Below are positions 44,988 through 56,303 of a stretch of 64,000 bases of DNA, piece by piece (the first letter of the stretch is position 1; each line of letters begins with the position of its first letter). The notes beneath the pieces are model-generated. The model was given only the letters and a program-made list of their open reading frames with translations. It was not told the DNA's origin and searched no databases. The position numbers and the translations under genes are program-made. Source of the stretch: Odiellus spinosus (lineage: Eukaryota; Arthropoda; Arachnida; Opiliones; Phalangiidae); NCBI GenBank assembly GCA_963920705.1, contig OY987232.1, forward strand, positions 7,752,200 to 7,816,199, given 5' to 3'.

Positions 44988-46613
44988 ACAAATAATAAAA
45001 GTTAAAAATTACTTCCTTACCAATAAATTGTATTCAAACGAATCAAACTTAATATATCAAAAATGTCTTTGCGAACGAAGACCCAGAAGGACATGTTATG
45101 GCCTTGAATGTCTGAAGTGACAGATATTTAATTTTCTTTTAAAACATTAAATTTAAATACAATTAAATTTTCTTTTAAAACGTGAAATTTAAATACAATT
45201 AAATTTTCTTTTAAAACATGAAATTTAAATATAATAAGATTTTCTTTTAAAACGAAATTTAAATATAATAAGATTTTCTTTTAAAACGAAATTTAAATAT
45301 AATCACAATCTGGCACAATTTAGAGTTTCAAATTTCAAAACAACTGATTTTATTCACTCTGAAAAATTTAAGAAAAAACATAACAGACGATTTTCTCCCA
45401 TTGACGCTTAACATTAAATTTCGCTTAATTATTTTTCAGGGATTACGTGTCAAACAAAACGAAACTTTTCGTTCGATAGAAAAATTTACTTAATTTAGCT
45501 TTGGCTTTAGGCATAGAATCAAAGTTCTATGATCTGATCTCATACTTTAATTGGATAATGTTTTCTATGGATAATGTTTTATTATAACTCCTCGACTTTA
45601 GTCGAGGCAATTCGTTCATGTTAGCTTACGAATGCTTATACAAGGAATTTAAAGGGAAAAAGATTCCCCATATTTTAATTTTTAATCTAGGTTGCAAACG
45701 AACAAACCTAATCCATGGCTAATGTTTTATTATAACTCCTAATAACTAATTAGTGGTCCCTTATGGAAATCATCATTTAAATTGTACGGTTTTAATGAAA
45801 AGAAAAATGAAAGTATTACAATTTATTTAAAAACCTTATCCGCTCTAAAATTCGTCGCTTTGAAATTCTCTTCCCTTGCACGCACAATATAGTTTTGAAA
45901 GTACAAATTGTTATGGTTTGCGTCGTCTGCTAAGTTAGAAAAGAAGGTGACTTTATACGGGTTTTAAAAAACACATTTCCCTTTATCATATACCCATTCC
46001 AATAAACCGGCGAGTATTTTTAACGATCCGTTCAATTGCGAGTTGTGGAAATTCGGGTTCAATTAAGAAAACATAAAGTGGACTCGCGTTATACTGAAAA
46101 ATAACAATTCAATACACGTTTTCCCTGAAAAATAATTAAGCGAAATTTAATGTTAAGCGTCAATGGGAGAAAATCGTCTGTTATGTTTTTTCTTAAATAT
46201 TTCAGAGTGAATAAAATCAGTTGTTTTGAAATTTGAAACTAAATCGTGCCAGATTGTGATTATATTTAAATTTCGTTTTAAAAGAAAATCTAATTGTATT
46301 TAAATTTCATGTTTTAAAAGAAAATTTAATTGTATTTAAATTTAATGTTTTAAAAGAAAATTTAATCGTATTTAAATTTAATGTTTTAAAAGAAAATTAA
46401 ATATCTGTCACTTCAGACATTCAAGGCCATAACATTTCCTTCTGGGTCTTTGTTCGCAAAGACATTTTTGATATAATATCTGTCACTTCAGACATTCAAG
46501 GCCATAACATGTCCTTCTGGGTCTTTGTTCGCAAAGACATTTTTGATATATTAAGTTTGATTCGTTTGAATACAATTTATTGGTAAGGAAGTAATTTTAA
46601 CTTTTATTATTTG
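44988..46613. mobile_element. PAL palindromic element, copy 2
   Basis: The arms 44988-45443 and 46122-46613 pair and extend further out than in copy 1 (to CAAATAATAAAAGTTAAA and its complement). The right arm carries a tandem duplication of the terminal ~75 bases (CAGACATTCAAGGCCATAAC twice). The inner segment is inverted relative to copy 1, as expected if the palindromic arms allow inversion. It sits where the RT of the minus BEL/Pao element should be. Confidence 0.85.
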
Positions 46614-46724
46614 ATATAATAAATTATGGGTCCTCTTTTCAGCTACGTCATAATTATCAACCAAAGAATTTACATTATTTTTCCACGGGAAAGAAACTTG
46701 GTAACGCCCCTTTTTATAACTAAT

Positions 46725-48180
46725 TTAACTTTCGACAGCCTTGATAGCACTATTTTCACCTCCGACAGAGGTCGCGTCAGGTGTATCTCTTATTCCTATA
46801 TGTTCTAGGTCCCAAAAGGTTTGAATTTTTTCTGATAACAGGTCCTCTTCGATAGGCTGATTTAGACTAACTCTCATTACATTAATAGTGTTAACCCCCG
46901 CATTTAGGGTTGCCCTGGCTACCTCACTTGTACCGTGTAAAGTCCAGCCTAACTTTGTATCAATTACCACTAACCTATCCGACAATCTTTGAACGGGACC
47001 TTCAGCAACAGCCCAAAAATAGTCTGCTCCAAACAAAATATCTAAAGGGGCTTCCCCGCCCTGACTGGCTACACCTCGGGCTACACCTCGGGCTACACTT
47101 TTCGCATCTGTCAAAGTATATCCTCGCTTTTCCATTTCTTGAGCAATGCTCCCGCTCGGGACCATGAATACTCCCCCGCTAATTCCATGGGTTTCTAAGG
47201 CTTCTATTTCGACAGTTTCGTCGCTATGCACATTTTTAAGAATCACTTAAACTTTATTTCTGAACATTTTGGTCGGGACATGGCTCTCTAAAGTAAAAAC
47301 GTCAAGGTTTTCCTTTCCCATTTCTCTAACTCTAGCTCACGTGAAAGTTTATCGGTTATAAAACATCCATCAAATAAACATCGCACCTTTAATTCTTACC
47401 CATTAGCTCCTAAAACTACCGCTTGAACTGTCTGTAACACTATTTCCTTGGCCTGACCTTGGCTGCTCTGCGCTACGGTGTTTGGACTAATTACGCTCTT
47501 CATCTCAGTATTTTCATTGGTCCTAGCATTATCTGGTTTATCTCTCGGGATCTCATCCCACACTATTTGATGATGCTTTCTTCTGCACCTTTTACACTGG
47601 GTTATTTTTCCCCTACAATGATGGCCTGATCTCAAACATAAGAAACAGAGCCTTTTCTAAAGAGCTATGGACTTTCTTTCACTAACGGCTAGTTTAGTAC
47701 AAGTATAATACAGGTGGGACCCCTCGCCAAATAAGCATGAATTGTAACTGTTATTTGCAGCGGATGACGTAGCAACGTTTAATGAAGCGGCAGAACTACT
47801 TTTCCCGCCAACACTATATAGCTAGGTTTGGAGTGGGATTTTTCTATATGATCTACACTACTTGGTATGGATTGACTCCCCGCCCTATATATAGCGATAA
47901 CTCGCTCTTTTCCTTCAATTAGCTTTCTTAAAAAACCCAATAGGTCGTCAATTTTCCAAACATCCGCGGTTCCTCCCTAAACCGCTCAAATAACTCTTAA
48001 GGTAACAAACCCCCTAAAATATGCGCCATGAGTTCTCCATCACTATCCGTTAACATTCCACGGGACTGTAAACTTCTAACTTCGATTTGACACATGTCGT
48101 GCAAATGCCTGAATTCATTTATATCACAATTTTTCGAAACAGGTGGTAATCTTAAAATGTTATTCATTCGCGTACTATGG
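46725..48180 (-). pseudogene. BEL/Pao gag C-terminal part and protease region, minus strand
   Basis: From 48180 leftwards the gag frame resumes (RMNNILRLPPVSKNCDINEF, SLQSRGMLTDSDGELMAHIL) with several stops. Then a zinc-knuckle-like CKRCRRKHH at 47635-47396, and the protease and spacer at 47246-46725 (MVPSGSIAQEMEKRGYTLTD, PLDILFGADYFWAVAEG, TKLGWTLHGT, FWDLEHIGIRDTP). A 9-base unit (GGCTACACCTCG) is tandemly repeated at 47070-47095, giving VARGVARGVA. The frame ends at IKAVES just before where RT should begin. Confidence 0.8.
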
Positions 48181-48469
48181 TAGGGTCGCCTAATTCTGAA
48201 CGCTTCTAATTCTGATCACTTTCATTTAAAAATGTATAACTGAACTTTGGTTGGGTCTATTTAAAGATGGAAGGGCTCATTTTGTAGATTAAGAATGGGG
48301 CTATTCGCGGAACGCGACTTCAACACTCTAGGAAAAGATCCGGAGAAAGTACGCCCCTAATTAGCCAACCGCGATATTTAGCATAATTAATTAGAACGTT
48401 TTTAAGGGAATGTTTCCCTTAAGGGTCCGGGAAATAAGGTTTTACGAGCTTCGGAAAATCGCGGACTTA

Positions 48470-48715
48470 AGCTCCGTTTTCATGGTCGCTAGTAGCGGAC
48501 AATTTTAGCGAGCGTTTTCAAGTTCCGCGGGTCCTCCTAGCGGAAGCGGGAAATATCTATTTCAACCAGATCGGCGCGGAAAGTGAAAATCCGCTGAAAT
48601 TTGTACTTCTCCGCGATTTATTTCGGCTTAAACAAGCATGAAAACGAAACACGCGTGTAGCGAAGGCGGATTTTTCGGTTTTTTACCCGCTACTAACGAG
48701 CATGAAAATGGGGCT
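48470..48715. mobile_element. MITE with Harbinger-like TTA duplication, 246 bp
   Basis: Inverted ends AGCTCCGTTTTCATGGTCG and AGCCCCATTTTCATGCTCG, flanked by TTA on both sides (48467-48469 and 48716-48718). The corresponding place in TN-G copy 1 lacks it. A 3-bp TTA duplication is typical of PIF/Harbinger elements. Confidence 0.82.
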
Positions 48716-48925
48716 TTACGCAATCGATTTCGTCGTACAGTTGGAGTTCCCCGCTACAAAATAAACTTCTCAAACCCAGAAATTGGCTACAAACCCTTCG
48801 CGAAAACGTAATTTCAAAATATGTTAAAAATTTCTAATTCTGAAAATTTATGAAAAACTCCCAAAATTGGAAAAGGAACCACTTCCGCGCCTCGGATCCA
48901 GAAACGTGTGTCAACAATTAGGATA

Positions 48926-51070
48926 AACACGTTCGTGTTTATCCCTTTATCTAAACTCGAATTTCATCAGAAACCGTAATGTCTTTTCCAATGGACCCGC
49001 GGCGCCTGATAACTGAAATCGTCCCACCGTCCACTGAATTCGAATTAATACAGACAAAGGTACTTTTGAAAAAATGTGATAAGACTTCGTTCGGGTACAA
49101 GAGTATCTCTAGTTAAACACAGATTTCAACAATGAAATGTTGATTAAGTATATGAAGTAATAGAAAGTAAGGTGCCTGAATGGGTTACAAAAGGATGAAA
49201 TCTTAAGCTTAGCCGAGCTTTACTAATTGCTTCAAAATGATAAACAATAATTTTATTTCTTAAACAGTAGAATGATAAGGAATATCCATCGAATTCGAGT
49301 TAATAGAAAGTAAGTTGCCTGAATGGGTTACAAAAGGGTGAAATCATAAGCTTAGCCGAGCTTTATTAATTGCTTCAAAATGGTAAACAAAATTTTATTT
49401 CTTAAACAGTAGAATGATAATGAATATCCATCGAATTTGAGTTAATAGAGAGACATATGCCTGTATGGGTGACGAAAAGGGTAAAACATATAACTAGCCG
49501 AGCTTTATTAATTGGCTTTAAATTTATAAACAAAATTTTATTAAACAGTTGATAAGCTTTTTTTAATGGCATTTTTTATCGTTAACAGAAAATTGCATTT
49601 ATTGGGTTCTTTTACTAGGGTAGCCCTCTTCAGCCGTCTTATTTTGACTATTATGTCATATCATGAGTATCCCATTATATTCACCTTAATTCACCGTAAT
49701 TAAAAAGTTGGCATGATTTTCTTATCATTTGATTTTTTAACTTTAATAATATATCTCTTCTCGGCCTATATAAACGAGATTTGCAGATTCAGTACTCACA
49801 GATGCACAGTACCAATGCGTGGTTTACGTTAGCGTTTAAATTGTGGCGAACCCTCTCGTCTTCGATTGTTTAGGCAATCGTCTCTCACCTATATTTCGGT
49901 GATAAGAGACCTATTTCTCACGATCTTTTGGGTAGAGTACTCGAATAAACCGAGGCGATTGAATGTAAATCACCTTACCTAGAAATTTGGCCAATTTAAT
50001 ATATTAAGTCACTGTATAAACATTTCACAATGAGAGTTCTAGGATTAAATATCACGTGAGTTGGACTTCATATCCTGCCAAGTGCTCGATTACACATGAA
50101 ATTTATAGTTTATGTTCTCAATCTCTACTTTATTTTTTAAAATACTTGAGTTTTGCGACTAGGATGTGCTTTAGATCCAATAGCTTCGTCATTACTACTA
50201 CGTAATAACGTTGCTATTAAGTAGTTGGCCAATTATTGAAGTCTGTATCTAAAGCACGTCTAACTTAAGTATAATAAAAAATAAAGATTTAGAATGTTAA
50301 ATAGGATATACGAAACGGAAATTGATGTCGGCGAGTTAAATAAACGGCCACATACTTCTGGTCTCATGAATTATGTTCTCTTGCTTTAAAGAATTGTTTC
50401 GCTTTCCATGCTCATTTTTTGTCGATGCGATTCAATATTATAAATTTAATCTCTAGCTCGGTCTAGCCCGTCCCTCTTGTAATATTTTAGGTAAGGCTAG
50501 GTTAGTTAATCCCTCGACCTCCCCCGTCCATCTGGTAATTTTTAAGGTGAGGTTAGGTTAGTTAATCCCTCTAATTAGCCAATCCCTCCAACTAGTTAAT
50601 CCTTAGCTCGGGCTATTTGTAATATTTTAGGTAAGGCTAGGTTAGGTTAGTTAATTCCTCGAATTAGAACATCGTTCCAACTAGTTAATCCCTCGGTTTA
50701 CCCATTCCATCAAGTAATCTTTAAGGTTAAATTAGGTTAATTAAACCCTGGAAATAGCCCATCCCTCCAACTAGGTAATCCCTATAACTCGGGCTAACCC
50801 GTTCCTCTTGTAGTATTTTAGGTAAGATTAGTTTAGTTTAGTTAATCAATTGAACTAGCCCATCCCTGTTTTACAACTTATGTAAGGTTAGGTTAGTTAA
50901 TCTCTGCCTTTCGAGATTTGTACCAGGGTCTCAATTACGAATAGATTGAAGCCTCAATTAAACGCTTTAATTATTATTCAGCATTTGTAAGAATTAAGGT
51001 TCAATAAACGTATAAAATCAAAAATAGTGAAATGTGGAAAAGTTGTATATTTTTGGTGAAAAAAGGACAG
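48926..51070. mobile_element. TN-E, copy 2 (inverted relative to copy 1)
   Basis: Complementary to 24390-23023 and then to 20117-17836, without the hAT element and the 2.9-kb insertion. The left end is the perfect palindrome GGATAAACACGTTCGTGTTT + ATCC at 48926-48949. The right end runs into FB1 copy 3. Together with FB1 it forms a unit inserted in TN-G; AAT at both borders may be the target duplication. Confidence 0.8.
49767..49793 (+). promoter_or_regulatory. TATA box and TCAGT initiator in TN-E copy 2
   Basis: TATATAAA at 49767-49774 is followed 24 bases after its first T by the A of an arthropod-type initiator TCAGT (49789-49793). It would drive transcription to the right, into the conserved block with ATTCAATCGCC. 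AATAAA-type sequence (CGAATAAACC) lies ~150 bases downstream, so a short RNA is conceivable. Confidence 0.5.
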
Positions 51071-51638
51071 AAACAATACAAAAAAGAGGTTGCTTCGCAC
51101 CCTTAAAAAAACTCTTTATCTAACTCGAATCAAACCCGTGAAGGGACAGAAATTATTTGTTAGAGAAAGAGCAATTTCATATCTTTAAAATTATAGTAGA
51201 TTTAGTCTACTACTTCAAAGATTTTATTACTATTATACAGGGTGTTTTAGAAAGATCTGGAAAAAATTAAGGGGTTTTTCGTGGGGTCAGACTGAATGAA
51301 AAAGGTTTATGAACCTTTAGTCTCACGCGCTGCGTTGCGTAGTTATGAGCCCTTGAAAATAGTCCTCAAAAATCCGAAAAACGACCGAAAGGTGTAGGTA
51401 AGATTGTGCCTTTGACCATTATTGTTTTCAATTTAATTGTGCATGAGCTAATTATCGAGAGATAAGTGAAACAAGGTATTTATTAACTAAAAAAGCGTAT
51501 CAACATGTTTAGGAGTGTGCAATCATTAACTTTGGTCAGAAGTACTTGAACTCAAAGTGTGGTTTATTACGTGTGTTTCGGGTGTTGAAAAGGGAATTTT
51601 ACAAGAAACCATTATTAATTACCATAATTATCAATTAG

Positions 51639-52560
51639 TTAATAATCGGAATCAGAAGTAGTTACAAAAATTGTTCTCAAATGCATTCCGTCAGCGGTGA
51701 TACACACTTGAGCCCGTCTAATAAATGATTGTCTAACTCGTTCGAAGATCCCTGGTGTGTTGCGTATAGTTTCGCAGGCATCAATAATCCTTTGACGTAG
51801 ATCTTCCACGTCACGCACTTCACTAACATAAACAAAGTCCTTAAGGTGGGCCCAAAAAAAGAAATCACAAGGGTTTAGGTCTGGAGATCTGGCTAGCCAT
51901 GCAACCGTTCCGCTACGACCCATCCACCTCAAAGGGAATGTTTCATTAAGGAAGGCCCCAATTAGGAGAGAAAAGTGAGGTGGTGCACCGTCGTGCATAA
52001 ACCATATGTCTCGTCTCAAGGCCAATGGTATGTCTTCAAGAAGCTCGAACAGATTGTCTTGAAGAAACGGGAGATATGCCTCACCATTAAGCCTTGGCTG
52101 CAAAAAGAATGGTCCAATTAAATGGTCACCAACAATTCCGCACTAGACGTTTAAGCTGAATTGAACTTGGTGAGCCCTAACACTGGCAGCGTGGGGGTTT
52201 TGTTGCGCCCACTGATGCCTGTTGTGCATGTTCAATATGCCATCACGGGAAAAATTGGCCTCATCCGTAACTAAAAGGTTTTGGGGTAAGTTGATGTCTT
52301 GATGTTGAGCGAAAAATCACTGAAAAAAGTCCAGTCTTCTCGGGTAATCCGTTTCGTTTAGGGCTTGGACCTTCTGTAGATGTCCTCGGAGTATTCACCA
52401 GATAAGGACGTGACTTACTCCCAATTGGCGTTCAACTCGCCTAGTGCTTGTTCCTGGAGTACTTGTTCCTCCACCTCTTCAGGAACGTCTGGAGCTACAG
52501 CACCTCGTCCCGCCGGTTGGATATGTCCACCTTCCATCAAACGTCTGTCGACAGTTTGGA
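51639..52560 (-). pseudogene. mariner-type transposase, minus-strand copy
   Basis: From the centre leftwards: a remnant of the N-terminal DNA-binding part (IQTVDRRLMEGGHIQPAGRG), then LLVTDEANFSRDGILNMHN with the first catalytic Asp, FLQPRLNGEAYLPFLQDNLF, WFMHDGAPPHFS with the second Asp, and RSPDLNPCDFFFWAHLKD with the third acidic residue. The end NTPGIFERVRQSFIRRAQ is conserved. Stops at ~52143, ~52320 and ~52415 and the missing true N-terminus make it inactive. The intact C-terminal ORF is 52103-51639. Confidence 0.85.
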
Positions 52561-52567
52561 TAGTTTG

Positions 52568-53000
52568 TTCTTTTTGCAACCAAGGCTTAATGGTGAGGCA
52601 TATCTCCCGTTTCTTCAAGACAATCTGTTCGAGCTTCTTGAAGACGTACCACTGGCCTTGAGACGAGACATGTGGTTTATGCACGACGGTGCACCACCTC
52701 ATTTTTCTCTCCTAGTTAGGGCCTTCCTTAATGTAACATTCCCTTTCAGTTGGATTGGTCGTGGCGGAACGGTTGCGTGGCCAGCTAAACCCTTGTGATT
52801 TCTTTCTTTGGGGCCACCTTAAGGACTTTGTTTATGTTAGTGAAGTGCGTGACGTGGAAGATCTACGTCAAAGGATTTTTGATGCCGGCGAAACCATACG
52901 CAACACACCAGGGATCTTCGAACGAGTTAGACAATCATTTATTAGACGGCCTCAAGTGTGTATGAACGCTGACGGAATGCATTTCGAACAATTTTTGTAA
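52568..53000 (+). pseudogene. mariner-type transposase C-terminal half, inverted plus-strand copy
   Basis: The same protein segment as on the left arm, in opposite orientation: LQPRLNGEAYLPFLQDNLFE, MWFMHDGAPPHFSLLVRAFL, NPCDFFLWGHLKDFVYVSEV and NTPGIFERVRQSFIRRPQ. A frameshift near 52790 removes the SPDL part of the third catalytic motif. The two copies differ at scattered positions, so the duplication is not recent. Confidence 0.85.
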
Positions 53001-54283
53001 ATACTTCTGATTCCGATTATTAAACAATTGATAATTATGGTAATTAATAAATGTTTCTTGTAAAATTCCCTTTTCAACACCCGAAACACACGTAGTAAAC
53101 CACACTTTGAGTTCAAGTACTTCTGACCAAAGTTAATGATTGCACACTATTAAACATGTTGATACCCTTTTTTTAGTTAATAAACACATTGTTTCTTTTA
53201 TCTCTCGATAATTAGCTTATGCACAATTAAATTGAAAAACAATACTGGTCAAAGGCACAATCTTTCCTACACCTTTCGGTCGTTTTTCGTATTTTTGAGA
53301 ACTATTTTCAAGGGCTCATAACTACGCAACGCAGCGCGTGAGACTAAAGGATCATAAACATTTTTCACTCAGTCTGACCCCACGAAAAACCCCCTTCATT
53401 TTTTCCAGACCTTTCAGAAACACCCTGTATATCTTCCAAAAAACGGATAAAGACGACCTAGTTAACCTTCCTCTCCCATTGATGTTAATTTTAAATTCTA
53501 TCAGTATAACTAATAAAATTAGCTAAAGATGGAGTTCCTTTAATGTATATATATTTATAATTAGTCCTGGGTCGTCTTTATCCGTTTTTTGGAAAATAAA
53601 TAATAATAATAAAATCTTTGAAGTAGTAAACTAAATCTACTAACAATAATTTTAAAGATATGAAATTGCTCTATCTCTAACAAATAATTTCTGTCCCTTC
53701 ACGGGTTTGATTCGAGTTAGATAAAGAGTTTTTTTAAGGGTGCGAAGCAACCTCTTTTTTGTATAATGGATTCCTTGGCCGAATCTAACAGGGGAAAGGC
53801 GGAATTAGTGCGCTCGAGCCAGTATTAGCGAAGTTATCGACCATTTCCTTCCAAGTCCATTCCTTTACGGGTTCTATGCCAAAGCAATTTCAAAAAAAAA
53901 AATCGACAATAACTTCGCAAATGCTGGCTCGATCGCGCGAATTCCGCCTATTCCGATCGATTTGGCCAAGGAATCGATTGGTGACACTCGTTTCTCGATC
54001 CGGGTCGCGGAAGTGGTTCCTTTTTATAAGATAGTTCAGAATTAGAAGCAGGTGGTGTTCAGATTTAGAAGCAGGGGCGTTCAGAATTAGAATCGTTCGT
54101 TGAGAATTAGAAGCCGCTACTGGTGTCTTTAAAACCGCGTCCGCGTCATGGAATGACGAAAACTAGCGCAACGGATCCGCGACTATTCAAACTAGATATT
54201 GGATAGATAATTTTTTCGCTAAAAATTCCATAGCAAACGAGATCTAAGATTTCTTAAAAAGCGTTCAGAATTAGGCGACCCTA

Positions 54284-54996
54284 CCCCTAATTAAAACATT
54301 TCTTCGACCAAAACGTGTTTCCAAAATATTAACTGTTATGGCGTAGCTACCCTCGCCATAAATAATACTAGCTACGGCTTTTTCCGCCGGACCTTCCAAA
54401 AAGGATCTCAAATAAATTAGCTTATCTGTTTCCGAGAGATCTTGGTCCTTGTCGAGGATTCTTGCGAATTCTCCCCAGAAGCGCTGCCACTGATTAATGT
54501 CTCCATTGAATTTTTTCATTTGAAGTTTCGGAAGTTTCACAGTTTTTCTGATCGTGGATTGGTTTCCACCTGAAGTTCTTGCTTGGCTCGTACTTGGTGT
54601 CACTACCGGGCCTTGCTTCGTCGGGGCGGCGGCTTGGTTGGGGTTCTGCGTTCCTCCGGAAATTAGGCTTGCCGTCGCGCTCTTAACTTGTTGGTTTCGG
54701 TCTATCCAACGACTTGCTCGTTCCTTCCATCGGATCATTTCGTTCGTCTAGGTCTCTACATCGTCCACTTCTTCGGCCAGCTCCTCTTCATCCGCGATTA
54801 AATCAAATATAGTTTGATTGAGGCTCGTAATTTTCTTTTCCCTCGCGGTAATTTGCGATAATTCGTCCAAAAGCTCCTCTTCATTTACGACCGGATTATT
54901 AAGCTCATTTTTAATATTATCCAAAGCCGTTTTTATACTGCTTCGCGCTGATTTACGATTACTCCTTTTTTCGTTACCGCGTCCGCCATTGTTCAA
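54284..54996 (-). pseudogene. BEL/Pao gag N-terminal part, minus strand
   Basis: From 54996: a charged start (NNGGRGNEKRSNRKSARSS) and a coiled-coil-like stretch (EELLDELSQITAREKKITSL), an in-frame TAG at 54747, then MIRWKERASRWIDRNQQVKS. The DUF1759-type core follows: KTVKLPKLQMKKFNGDINQW, WGEFARILDKDQDLSETDKL, YLRSFLEGPAEKAVASI and ITVNILETRFGRRNVLI, where TN-G interrupts. The frame continues at 48180. Confidence 0.85.
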
Positions 54997-55060
54997 CTAA
55001 ATGGGTAATTATTACCGCTTTTCCTACACCTCGATCCCGGGTTTCCGTTGCACCAAAACG

Positions 55061-56303
55061 TGTTGATTAATTACCTTTTGGGAGAGCTCATCTTGAAATT
55101 AAGGAACCGACGGACTGAAACATCAATTCCTTAGCGCTCGTTTTTAATTGTCGGTTCGTTTCGATGTGGATCGGCAGTAATGAATTAACGCACTCTTTTA
55201 AAAACTTAACGAAATAATAAAAATAAGTAATAATAATTATTTTATTAACTAACAAGGAAGTTACATTATTTAGGAAAGAGCGAAGTCATACTTGACTTTT
55301 AAGCCCTCGCTCATTTAAAAAAATCTGTATATTAACAATAACTAGGAAACAAAATAATCATAAACAATAAATTAAGACATGGAAGAAATTCAATACATAA
55401 TTTCTTATGATTTTTTAAATTAACTTAGGGTGTTAATATTTGTTAAATTAATCGAATTAAACAAATTAACTCCTAAGTGGAACACAGATGTCAATCTAGG
55501 GTTTAGTTTGGATTTACCTGGTTGTAAAATATATTTAGTCCTAGTGCCATATTGAAGACATCATTAATTTGAATTCATTATGTATAGTGTTATTTAGTGA
55601 CTTATAGACAAAAACCAGACTATTATGTACGGTTTATTTTGATTTAACACTTGCACTTAAATTTCCTTATCATATTGTTACATACTCAAAAAAGACTAAA
55701 CTTTAATTGCTCATTTGCTCTAAAGACTAAACTTTTCTTATTAATTGCTCCGAAAGACTAAACTTTAACTAACTTAAAATTATTTGCTCGCAATATACTT
55801 ATTACTTGGACCACTTTCAGGCCTTGCCCGCACGTACGATGTTCATGTTCTTAACAAGAATATTTTAGAATAATTTTGCACTTTTTGCACGTAAGATTTT
55901 TTCTCCTTCTTTACTGCCCAGGAGGTCCAGTGATCAGTTTTTACTTTTTCTCATTGGCCTGAAAACCGAGGAGAATAGTTTATGGATGGTGAGAATACCT
56001 GCACTCTGACGTCCTCGGTTTTCCCAACATTTTTCAGTGCTTGCTCGAAATTATTTGACAATAGAAATACAAAATTGGTAAATCTACAAGCAAAACATAA
56101 AATGAAAAAAGCTACAAAAATATATTCGGGTGTGTACCAAGTATAGACTTAAACATATGGAAAAATATACAACTTAATAATAACAAAATCACAAATACAA
56201 ATTATACATATTGACACAATTAATTTACATGATAATAAATAACACTTAATTATAAATACTTAAAATGGTCGCCCCTAATTTTAGTTCATACGAATATTTA
56301 ACA
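55061..56303 (-). repeat. right (5') LTR of the minus BEL/Pao element, 1243 bp
   Basis: Plus-strand ends TGTTGATTAATTACC and TATTTAACA. The primer-site region on the minus strand (TTTTGGTGCAACGGAAACC) starts two bases inside. Positions 55626-56303 match the left LTR at 41684-42364. Confidence 0.8.

Larger units (their letters stand above)
51238..53427. mobile_element. mariner/Tc1-type element with ~860-bp inverted arms
   Basis: The ends CAGGGTGTTTTAGAAAGATC and CAGGGTGTTTCAGAAAGGTC (inward) are flanked by TA on both sides (51236-51237 and 53428-53429), as in the IS630-Tc1-mariner group. The terminal repeats are not short: 51238-52109 and 52568-53427 are inverted copies over their full length, and each encodes the C-terminal half of the same transposase, reading outward. 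Confidence 0.9.
51074..53769. mobile_element. FB1 palindromic element, copy 3 (split by mariner)
   Basis: Left part 51074-51237 and right part 53428-53769 together give a full FB1 element. The interruption lies in the AT-rich ATTACTATTATATATTTTCC stretch of the left arm. TN-E copy 2 abuts on the left, TN-G on the right. Confidence 0.88.
48181..54283. mobile_element. TN-G element, copy 2 (inside BEL/Pao gag)
   Basis: The ends TAGGGTCGCCTAATTCTGAA and its complement (TTCAGAATTAGGCGACCCTA) are 23-bp inverted repeats. Gag reads VLIRG on one side and RMNNILRL on the other, so the element interrupts it. TN-G sequence itself is 48181-48924 plus 53766-54283; the rest is TN-E/FB1 and mariner. Subterminal TTCAGAATTAGAAGC repeats are seen at 54035-54110. 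No clear target duplication. Confidence 0.8.
37830..56303 (-). mobile_element. BEL/Pao LTR retrotransposon, minus strand, heavily invaded
   Basis: Minus-strand order: 5' LTR 56303-55061, primer-site region (TTTTGGTGCAACGG at 55058-55045), gag (about 54996-54284, resuming at 48180), protease region (47635-46725), RNase H (44304-44050), connection and integrase (43950-42575), purine-rich tract next to the LTR at 42365-42376, and 3' LTR. The 3' LTR is split: its outer end is 37830-37899 and its inner part 41657-42364, with a plus-strand BEL/Pao element in between. Flanking TAGGG and TATGG may be a mutated 5-bp target duplication. RT is missing. Confidence 0.8.
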
